Assembly (NCBI GenBank): GCA_905370385.1
Contig: CAJPKN010000089.1
Location: 1 to 6,529, forward strand
Reading direction: 5' to 3'
Origin: Stomatobaculum longum
Lineage (GTDB): Bacteria > Bacillota > Clostridia > Lachnospirales > Lachnospiraceae
DNA: 6,529 nucleotides
A model generated the notes under the pieces. The model was given only the letters and a program-made list of their open reading frames with translations. It searched no databases and was not told the DNA's origin. The first letter of the stretch is position 1. Each line of letters opens with the position of its first letter. The translations under genes and the position numbers were made by a program. Positions 1 to 5,307 of this stretch are shown in pieces.

Positions 1-605
1 GTCATACCCATAGACAAAATATCCATACTGATATTATCCAGTGTATTCCACTTTGTGTCAATGGATATTTCTTTCATTTTTCGAAATATCTCGCGATTAT
101 CTTCCGGATTTGTCGTAAACGGCGCAACGGTCATAAGTCCTCGAATCTTTAAATTTTTATACTGGCGAAGGCGGGTCAGCAGCTCCCATAGTTCGGATGG
201 GTGGAATCCGAACTTGCTTTCTTCCTCGGCCACATTAACTTCGAGCAAACCTTCCACGGTAATTTTCTGTTTCATGGCCTCAAAATCGACCGCGTCCAAA
301 AGCTTAAGCGAATCCAAAGAATGAATTAAAACCGTATTGGAGAGAACGGACTTAACCTTATTTGTCTGCAGATGTCCGATGAGGTGCCAACGAATATCCG
401 CAGGGAGTTGGGGCTCCTTTCCGAGCATTTCCTTGACCTTATTTTCGCCGAAATCACGAATTCCCAGGGCATATGCCTCCTCAATCGCAGAGACCGGTTG
501 CGTTTTGCTCACCGCAATCAGAGTTACACTCTCCCGTGCTCTCCCGACCCGTTCGCAGGCAGTATTGATATTGCTTTCCACGTCCCTTAAGTTCTGACTC
601 AGCAT
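1..605 (-). CDS. yggS: YggS/PLPBP family pyridoxal phosphate-binding protein, partial
   Basis: Single-domain PLP-binding protein (fold type III barrel) involved in vitamin B6 balance; no clear enzyme activity is known for the family. The minus-strand frame is open from ATG 605 to the left edge (201 codons plus two bases), roughly the first 85-90 percent of the usual 225-235 residues; the C-terminal phosphate-binding end is outside. Family signatures: AVSKTQP (31-37) with the PLP lysine at Lys34, DFGENKVKE (51-59), RWHLIGHLQTNKVK (72-85), LEVNVAEEESKFGF near the middle, RGLMTVAP, and DILSMGM at the cut end. It is coupled to the HlyD-like gene upstream. In Firmicutes yggS commonly precedes sepF and other division genes, which would lie beyond the left edge; that is a prediction. 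Confidence 0.95.
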   Translation of the reverse strand, partial: MLSQNLRDVESNINTACERVGRARESVTLIAVSKTQPVSAIEEAYALGIRDFGENKVKEMLGKEPQLPADIRWHLIGHLQTNKVKSVLSNTVLIHSLDSLKLLDAVDFEAMKQKITVEGLLEVNVAEEESKFGFHPSELWELLTRLRQYKNLKIRGLMTVAPFTTNPEDNREIFRKMKEISIDTKWNTLDNISMDILSMGM

Positions 606-608
606 AGT

Positions 609-615
609 CCCTCCT
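609..615 (-). promoter_or_regulatory. yggS ribosome binding site overlapping the upstream stop codon
   Basis: AGGAGGG, 3 bases before ATG 605. Its first two bases are the last two of the TAG stop (616-614) of the HlyD-like gene, an arrangement that favours translational coupling. Confidence 0.8.
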
Positions 616-2023
616 AATAAATCAATGCTCCATCACGCCCCTCGCTGCCGTTTAACAGAATGCGGTCGTAGGGACTGATGCTGCCGCTGATATCGCGGTG
701 TACAATGGCATATTCATCGTTTTCCTCGATGATTTTGACTTTTCGAAATTCCGCGACGCCGGCTGTCACGCTGTACACGCCGATGATTTCTCCCGTTGCG
801 CCGACCTGAAATTTTTGATCTCGCGCATCATTGATCAGCTGATCTCCCTCCTGCAAACCGGAGCCGCCATCCATGCTGATATAGAAATAATCGTCATCGC
901 GATCCACGACAGTGACAGGCACATCGCTCGCCTGTTCCTGACCGTTTTCAATCTTCAGGCGATGCACTACATTCCCGTTATTCGCTCCTCCTCGCGTCAA
1001 ATAGATGAGAGGAATCGCGTAGAACTTTTTCTTCGTGAGCGCACTTTTCTGCACCTTGAGCCCGTCCTTGCTTCCTTCGACAATGCGAAAAGAGACAAAG
1101 CGGTCCTCCAAAAAATGAATCATGTAGCGCTGGAAGGTCAGGACACCGTAACGCTTTTTGCTGCTTTCGTCCTTGTCGTGTATCTCATGGTAGTCCCCGC
1201 TCATGCTGATATTGCTGCCGATAAAATTAACTCGAAGACTCTTGGTGTTCTCCCTTGTCTCCTTCTCGCCGAGCGGAAAAATCACCTTCCATTCTTCCGA
1301 AGGAACAATGCGATATACCACATCTCCCGCATTGACATAGTTGTTTTGTCCCTTCGTCCCCTGCATGGCAGCGTCTTGCTTCATGGTACTCTGTTCAAAG
1401 AGACTCGCGCCGATATCGTCTTCGGTCAATCCCTTTGCACTGTAGGAGTCGACATGAAACGAAACGACACCCGCCAGCGGAGCGCTCACATCCGTAAGCT
1501 CGATACCCTGTTTTTTCATCTCGGCATCCAAATTGTCCAGAAGACTCAGAGATGCATAGGAAGAGAGCAGAGACTGAATATTGTCCTCTGCGGCATAGTT
1601 TTGAATAAACTGGTCTCTGTCATAGCTTTTGCGATAGGACGAAAGACGGTTTTTAATTTCATGGATGTTATCGGCATCCAGCGCGTTGTTCCCCGATAAA
1701 CTGCTCTGAAGCAGGGGGGTTACATCCGTCGACGTCAACGCATAGATGCGATTTCCGACAGCCGCGCGCTTCCCTTCCTGCAGATAATAAACCGGATAAC
1801 CGCTGCGCGGTGCCGTCTCAAGCTGCTCATCTCTCAGTATGATACCCGTGTAATCGGTGTTACTTACAATCTCTCCGGGTTCTACCGTGACGATGCGCGG
1901 ATGCTTCTTCATAAACGGTGCGACAATAATCAAGGCAAGATAAAGGATACCGCCAAACAGGAAATAGTGCTCCGGTCTTACGGTTCTATGGCGCTCCTGT
2001 TTCGCTTTCTTTTGATTCTCCAA
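614..2023 (-). CDS. HlyD/MFP-like membrane-anchored protein
   Basis: From TTG 2023 the protein has 469 residues (481 if the unsupported TTG 2059 were used). Visible order: a short basic cytoplasmic tail (QKKAKQERHR, 4-13), one membrane segment (about 20-37), a beta-rich part that looks like the first half of a lipoyl/barrel-sandwich domain (about 43-95, ending GNRIYAL), a helical stretch (about 110-175), a second lipoyl-like half (DVSAPLAGVVSFHVDS), then a long beta-rich C-terminal part (about 240-469). This is the layout of membrane-fusion (adaptor) proteins, and databases usually call such proteins HlyD-family efflux adaptors. No ABC transporter or outer-membrane partner is visible nearby, so an export role is unproven. 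Its TAG stop overlaps the yggS ribosome site with 8 bases between the genes, so the two are almost certainly co-transcribed and translationally coupled. Family assignment is moderate; function unknown. Confidence 0.8.
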   Translation of the reverse strand: MENQKKAKQERHRTVRPEHYFLFGGILYLALIIVAPFMKKHPRIVTVEPGEIVSNTDYTGIILRDEQLETAPRSGYPVYYLQEGKRAAVGNRIYALTSTDVTPLLQSSLSGNNALDADNIHEIKNRLSSYRKSYDRDQFIQNYAAEDNIQSLLSSYASLSLLDNLDAEMKKQGIELTDVSAPLAGVVSFHVDSYSAKGLTEDDIGASLFEQSTMKQDAAMQGTKGQNNYVNAGDVVYRIVPSEEWKVIFPLGEKETRENTKSLRVNFIGSNISMSGDYHEIHDKDESSKKRYGVLTFQRYMIHFLEDRFVSFRIVEGSKDGLKVQKSALTKKKFYAIPLIYLTRGGANNGNVVHRLKIENGQEQASDVPVTVVDRDDDYFYISMDGGSGLQEGDQLINDARDQKFQVGATGEIIGVYSVTAGVAEFRKVKIIEENDEYAIVHRDISGSISPYDRILLNGSEGRDGALIY

Positions 2024-2028
2024 AAGCA

Positions 2029-2033
2029 CCTCC
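2029..2033 (-). promoter_or_regulatory. Ribosome binding site supporting a TTG start for the HlyD-like gene
   Basis: GGAGG, 5 bases before TTG 2023. The upstream in-frame candidates (TTG 2059, ATG 2053) directly follow the hairpin and have no ribosome site. The TTG at 2023 is therefore the best start. Confidence 0.7.
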
Positions 2034-2060
2034 GCTTGTGCGAAAAAGCCCATACACAAG

Positions 2061-2088
2061 TACGGACAGCCCGAAAGGGCTGCCCGTA
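2061..2088 (-). terminator. GC-rich hairpin after the P-loop gene (terminator-like or attenuator)
   Basis: Two 12-base arms with a 4-base loop (loop 2073-2076, UUUC in the minus-strand RNA). The single irregular pair is a G-U wobble in the minus-strand RNA but an A-C mismatch in plus-strand RNA, so the structure fits minus-strand transcripts. It begins 22 bases after the P-loop stop codon. The bases after it (CUUGUGUAU) are only partly U-rich, so termination is probably incomplete. It lies 37 bases before the preferred start of the next gene. Confidence 0.5.
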
Positions 2089-2109
2089 AAGTATTGAATC
2101 GACTCTGTT

Positions 2110-2529
2110 TTAGAGTGCGACGACAACGTCTTTCTTTGCATTCTCCGGAAGATCCGCAGCATCCATCGAGACACTGAGCACAAACTTAACGTTGTACTTC
2201 TCACCGATCTTCTCAAGCGCATCAATCACCGGGGTGATATCGCCGCCCTCAAGGTTTGCGAGCTTGAGGAAGCTATCGAGGAACATGGTCTCCAAATCAT
2301 GATCCTGTGAAATGATGCCGGAGACGAAACCGGTAAAGCCGTCACTGCTCATGATGTCAAAGTCATTCACATTGATCAAGCGAATCTTATTGCTGAGCTC
2401 ATACATGTGCTTTGCGCTCTTATCAAGGTAGACAACCGTGCCCTTTGCGTCTTTAACAGCCTCATTTGCCATCTCAAGAAGACGCTTGGTTTTTCCCTTT
2501 CCCTTGACGCCCACAATAATCTCAACCAT
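2110..2529 (-). CDS. Small conserved P-loop protein of unknown function
   Basis: A 139-residue soluble protein with no signal peptide or membrane segment. A Walker A motif lies at the N-terminus (G7-VKGK-G12-K13-T14), directly after a hydrophobic strand (EIIVG). A second strand ends VVYLD (32-36), a possible Walker B is TMFLD (81-85), and a later strand FVLSVSMD (116-123) could carry a sensor residue. I recall close homologues in clostridia labelled 'ATP-binding protein' or 'PilT-like', but it lacks the size and His/Asp boxes of a PilT ATPase, so I do not use that name. Nucleotide binding is a reasonable inference; reaction and partner are unknown. It has its own promoter and a strong ribosome site, lies between wall-synthesis genes and a HlyD-like/yggS pair, and is followed by a hairpin. 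A minimal kinase or a thymidine-kinase-like fold are alternatives. Confidence 0.85.
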   Translation of the reverse strand: MVEIIVGVKGKGKTKRLLEMANEAVKDAKGTVVYLDKSAKHMYELSNKIRLINVNDFDIMSSDGFTGFVSGIISQDHDLETMFLDSFLKLANLEGGDITPVIDALEKIGEKYNVKFVLSVSMDAADLPENAKKDVVVAL

Positions 2530-2536
2530 GTTTCTA

Positions 2537-2543
2537 CCTCCTT
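2537..2543 (-). promoter_or_regulatory. Strong ribosome binding site of the P-loop gene
   Basis: AAGGAGG on the minus strand, 7 bases before ATG 2529. It is one of the closest matches to the anti-Shine-Dalgarno sequence in the window and fixes the start. Confidence 0.85.
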
Positions 2544-2563
2544 GGTATCTTTCTGTTATGATA

Positions 2564-2592
2564 ATTATACGTTAGTGCCCCAAAAAGTTCAA
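2564..2592 (-). promoter_or_regulatory. Sigma-A-type promoter for the P-loop gene
   Basis: Minus-strand TTGAAC (2592-2587, four of six matches to TTGACA), a 17-bp spacer, and a perfect TATAAT (2569-2564). Transcription would begin near 2557, giving a leader of about 28 bases before ATG 2529. The -35 hexamer contains the TGA stop (2591-2589) of the upstream carboxypeptidase gene, so the promoter uses the very end of that gene. I see no terminator between them, so readthrough is also possible. Confidence 0.72.
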
Positions 2593-3656
2593 TGCACTTG
2601 TGCGCTTTTTTGGAGCAACAAGCTGGTGTCTTGATATAAGGTATCGTGATTCGGTGATTTCAGCACAATCGAATAATACTCTCTTCCGGACTCGGAGGCG
2701 CTGAGCTGCGCAAGGCAGGCGCCTGCCGCCATGGTAGTTCCTGTCTTGGCTGCGACAACCGAAAATCCCGTCGGAAGTTTTGCCTTGCCGACCAGATAAT
2801 AGTTGGTGCTGAACCATTTTTTCTGCACGGCCTGTCCGGCCGCATCCACATAGTCCGCGACATAGAGCTTCTCGCTTGCCAACTTACGAAATTCCGGGTA
2901 TTTCATTGCCTCGTGAAGAATGAGATAGAGATCGTAAGGCGTTGTGTAGTGATTGGGATCCGTAAGACCGTGCGAATTGGTGAAGTGCGTCCCGGTTGCG
3001 CCGAGCTCTTTCGCGCGCTCGTTCATTTTCTCAACGAAAGCCTCTTCGCTGCCCGCGACGCGTGTTGCGACCATATTCGCGGCATCCGCGCCGGATCGCA
3101 CCATGAGACAATAGAGCACCTGCTCCGCTGTCAGCTGATCTCCCTGCTGAAAGCCGCCCATGCTTGCGCCGGGTTCCGAGACCACAATTTCCGGTCCGGC
3201 CGTCCATAGATCGTCCATATGAATCTCCGGATCTTCGAGTGCGATCAAACAGGTCATGATTTTTGTTGTCGATGCCGGATTCATTCGTGTGTAGGCATTG
3301 TGTGAGAGCAGACTTTTTTTGTTGGTCCCGTCAATCAGAAGAACTCCTTCGGCGCGCACGTCCGTCAGATACTCGCTGCCGCTCTCCGCTTCGGGTACCG
3401 CCAAGTCCGCGGCAAAGGGGGCTAGCACCGAGCTCGGATTTGTGCTCTTCAGAAGTGCCGTGCCGTCTTCCGCCGCCGCATAGCGCTTTGAAAAACGCAT
3501 CCCGAACTCGCGATAGGCCAGAACTCCGCAAATCAAACAGAGTAGAAGGAACAGGCGAAGAAGCGGTAATCCTCGCTTTTTTCGCCTTCTGTTTGCCCTT
3601 CTCCGGCTTCCGCCGTACTCAGCGCCTGTAGTAATTTCGGAATTCAAACTCGCCAC
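2589..3656 (-). CDS. D-Ala-D-Ala carboxypeptidase (class C / PBP5-type, peptidase S11)
   Basis: Serine DD-carboxypeptidase expected to remove the terminal D-Ala of peptidoglycan stem peptides. Numbered from GTG 3656 (355 residues), the order is: a very basic N-terminus (RRRANRRRKKR, 18-28), one membrane segment (about 30-48), a low-complexity linker, then the catalytic domain with STTK (129-132, nucleophile Ser129), SGA at 188-190 in place of the usual SxN, HFTNSHGL (224-231), and KTGT (304-307). The protein stops soon after the catalytic domain, so the C-terminal beta domain and amphipathic anchor of E. coli PBP5 are missing; anchoring looks N-terminal. An in-frame TGA at 3674-3672 limits the start. 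GTG 3656 lies one base after a GGAG; TTG 3647 lies 10 bases after it, so the TTG (352 residues) is an equally good start. Either choice overlaps mgsA, suggesting translational coupling. Confidence 0.88.
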   Translation of the reverse strand: MASLNSEITTGAEYGGSRRRANRRRKKRGLPLLRLFLLLCLICGVLAYREFGMRFSKRYAAAEDGTALLKSTNPSSVLAPFAADLAVPEAESGSEYLTDVRAEGVLLIDGTNKKSLLSHNAYTRMNPASTTKIMTCLIALEDPEIHMDDLWTAGPEIVVSEPGASMGGFQQGDQLTAEQVLYCLMVRSGADAANMVATRVAGSEEAFVEKMNERAKELGATGTHFTNSHGLTDPNHYTTPYDLYLILHEAMKYPEFRKLASEKLYVADYVDAAGQAVQKKWFSTNYYLVGKAKLPTGFSVVAAKTGTTMAAGACLAQLSASESGREYYSIVLKSPNHDTLYQDTSLLLQKSAQVH

Positions 3657-4017
3657 GCTCCATGGATTTAATCAGCAGTTCCGCGGTTGCAAGATTGGTG
3701 GCAACCGGGATGTTATGAATATCGCAAAGTCTGAGCACATTGCCGACGTTGGGTTCGTGCGGCTTCGGCTGCAAAGGATCACGAAGAAAAATAACGAGAT
3801 CCAGATCATTGTCTTCAATCTGGGCACCGAGCTGCTGCTCGCCTCCCAGATGTCCCGCAAGATACTTGTGAACCGTTAAATTCGTGACCTCCTCCACGAG
3901 ACGTCCCGTGGTTCCGGTTGCGAATAGCGTATGCTTCGCAAGTATTCCGCGGTAAGCGACACAAAAGTTCTGCATCAACTTCTTTTTTGCATCATGTGCA
4001 ATCAATCCGATATTCAT
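3619..4017 (-). CDS. mgsA: Methylglyoxal synthase-like protein with altered catalytic residues
   Basis: The family converts dihydroxyacetone phosphate to methylglyoxal and phosphate, a cytosolic bypass of lower glycolysis. The 132-residue protein aligns without gaps to E. coli MgsA as I recall it (offset 11) and has the usual short clostridial/Bacillus length. Retained: HD (8-9), Lys12, the phosphate loop ATGTTG (33-38), GG and QQ (58-59, 61-62), RDPL (79-82), His87, and PVATNLATAE (104-113). Changed: Ala54 for Ser65, Glu60 for catalytic Asp71, and Asn90 for Asp101; the codons GCG, GAG and AAC read clearly. The family is secure; activity is in doubt. The ATG has a GAGGAA site 10 bases upstream and sits 35 bases after the rodA stop, so it probably shares rodA's transcript. 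Its last 29 to 38 bases overlap the next gene. Confidence 0.92.
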   Translation of the reverse strand: MNIGLIAHDAKKKLMQNFCVAYRGILAKHTLFATGTTGRLVEEVTNLTVHKYLAGHLGGEQQLGAQIEDNDLDLVIFLRDPLQPKPHEPNVGNVLRLCDIHNIPVATNLATAELLIKSMERGEFEFRNYYRR

Positions 4018-4052
4018 ACTGCCATTTCCTCATTCTTTCTTTGAAAGATTGC

Positions 4053-5222
4053 TCAGCGGTATCTTCCCCCAAAGCCGACTCTGCCGCGCGGCATGTCATC
4101 TTCGTGTACGATATCCCGCCGTTGCAGTCCGACATTGATTACCAAGCCAATTTGCACGTAAAAGGCGAGCAGTGAGCTGACTCCGTAACTGATAAACGGA
4201 AGCGTAAGACCTGTGTTTGGGAAAATACCGGTCGCCACCGCAATGTTGCTGAAGCCTTGGAACGCAATCAGCGCACCGACTCCGGTGCAAATAATACGCC
4301 CCTCCATGTCACGCGCCTTTCCCGCGAGATAAAAACACTCGTAAACCAAAATCGCATAGAGCAACAGCACCAGAAGGCAACCGACAAAGCCCATTTCCTC
4401 CCCGATGACAGCAAAAATAAAGTCTGTCTGTTCCTCCGAGAGGAAGTTTCCGCTTTTAACGGAAGCCAAGGTGTTATTGTTCAGGCCCTTGCCGAAGAGC
4501 TGTCCCGAGCCGATAGCCATAATAGAGTTGTCCTGCTGCCAGTTTGCATCCGCATACTTAGCCGGGTAAAGAAAGGCCAAAATACGCCGCACCTGATAAT
4601 CCTTTAGGAACGGCACCATGCCTCTTTGCAAGAGAAACAAGGTACTCAGACCGAAGGGAACCGCAACCAACATGGAAAGCCCGATCCAGCGATAGCTGAG
4701 CTCTGCCGCAAAGAGCATGGCAAGTATGCTGACGGTCACGACTATCGTTGTCGAGAGATCCGGCTCCGAACTGATGAGACCGATCGGAATCATCGCGAAC
4801 GCCGCAAACAGTAGCAAAAAACGAGGTTCGTTAACACTCTCGCGATTCTTTCCGAGCAGCCAGGCAAAAAACATCACAACACCGATTTTGGCAAACTCGG
4901 AAGGTTGCACCTGTCCGACTCCCGGCAGTACGACCCAGCGCTTCGCGCCGTTGACGCTTCTTCCGAAAAAGCGCACCATGAGCAGCAGAATTGCACATAT
5001 CGCAAATACCAGCACCGCATAGCGCAGCAATTTTTGATAGGGCACAAAGCATATCAGTGCAATGACCGCTATGCCGAGTGCCATGCCGGTCGCCTGACGC
5101 CCGACATAGGCCATGCTCTGATTCGTTGCGCTGTTGATTGCCAAAATACCTATGACATTCAGCGCGCAGACCGCAAAGAGCAAGCGGAATGAAAACGCTC
5201 TCAAAAAATGTTTTACATCCAT
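4053..5222 (-). CDS. rodA: RodA, SEDS-family peptidoglycan glycosyltransferase
   Basis: Multi-spanning membrane enzyme that polymerises lipid II into glycan strands and pairs with PBP2 in cell elongation. From the preferred ATG the protein is 389 residues, a normal RodA length, with about ten hydrophobic segments spread from residue 10 to 367. SEDS landmarks are visible in order: GAKRW (92-96), QPSEFAK (106-112), SEPDLSTT (152-159), a RodA-type block NSIMAIGSGQLFGKGL (232-247), the TDFIFAVIGEE motif (266-276) whose Asp267 matches the Asp proposed to be catalytic, and LPFISYG (341-347). The final motif reads SYGV where many SEDS proteins have SYGG; I believe this is ordinary for clostridial RodA. 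A short charged tail (RRDIVHEDDM) follows the last membrane segment. FtsW and SpoVE are the alternatives; the IGSGQLFGKGL block and the pbp2/mgsA neighbours favour RodA. Confidence 0.93.
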   Translation of the reverse strand: MDVKHFLRAFSFRLLFAVCALNVIGILAINSATNQSMAYVGRQATGMALGIAVIALICFVPYQKLLRYAVLVFAICAILLLMVRFFGRSVNGAKRWVVLPGVGQVQPSEFAKIGVVMFFAWLLGKNRESVNEPRFLLLFAAFAMIPIGLISSEPDLSTTIVVTVSILAMLFAAELSYRWIGLSMLVAVPFGLSTLFLLQRGMVPFLKDYQVRRILAFLYPAKYADANWQQDNSIMAIGSGQLFGKGLNNNTLASVKSGNFLSEEQTDFIFAVIGEEMGFVGCLLVLLLYAILVYECFYLAGKARDMEGRIICTGVGALIAFQGFSNIAVATGIFPNTGLTLPFISYGVSSLLAFYVQIGLVINVGLQRRDIVHEDDMPRGRVGFGGRYR

Positions 5223-5307
5223 TCCGCGCACGCCTCCTCAAATTCTAACGGAAAACCGGTAATATTTCCAGTATTTTTAGCTAAATTGTCAAAAATCTTC
5301 AAGTTTT
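5223..5307 (-). promoter_or_regulatory. AT-rich pbp2-rodA gap with a possible weak promoter
   Basis: This 85-bp gap is much richer in A/T than the genes around it. On the minus strand it has an exact TTGACA at 5292-5287, but no matching -10: at 17 bp spacing lies GGAAAT, and AATATT lies 20 bp away. A second pair, TGGAAA and TAGAAT (5247-5242) at 17 bp spacing, would start transcription inside the rodA ribosome site, so it is unlikely to serve rodA as drawn. I see no terminator hairpin after pbp2, so readthrough from pbp2 is the simplest model. The promoter is a weak suggestion only. Confidence 0.25.
5233..5239 (-). promoter_or_regulatory. rodA ribosome binding site that decides the start
   Basis: GAGGAGG on the minus strand. 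It ends one base before a possible GTG start at 5231, which is too close, and 10 bases before the in-frame ATG at 5222. The ATG is therefore preferred. Confidence 0.75.

Noticed and set aside
55..597. Several short plus-strand open frames at the left edge
   Set aside because: The minus strand here encodes yggS with all its signatures, so these are antisense shadows.
833..844. 12-bp perfect palindrome (GATCAGCTGATC)
   Set aside because: It falls inside codons of the HlyD-like gene (GDQLIN region), stands alone, and is too short to suggest an operator without a second copy near a promoter.
836..852. Near-repeat with 3132-3148 (CAGCTGATCTCCCT shared)
   Set aside because: Both copies encode a GDQL tetrapeptide with the same codons in unrelated genes; chance plus codon bias explains it.
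698..1699. Long plus-strand open frame (333 codons)
   Set aside because: It lies antisense to the HlyD-like gene, shows no recognisable domain or ribosome site, and looks like a by-product of codon composition on the coding strand.
2102..2116. 5-bp inverted repeat (ACTCT/AGAGT) around the P-loop stop codon
   Set aside because: Too short and weak to be a functional stem beside the much stronger hairpin at 2061-2088.
2110..2529. Naming the P-loop protein PilT or twitching motility protein
   Set aside because: It is far shorter than PilT and lacks its Asp and His boxes; only the Walker A motif is shared.
4034..4048. 6-bp inverted repeat with 3-base loop between rodA and mgsA
   Set aside because: AT-rich, low stability and no U-tract; unlikely to terminate or regulate.
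5242..5247. TAGAAT as a rodA -10 box
   Set aside because: Transcription would begin inside the ribosome binding site, leaving no usable leader for ATG 5222.
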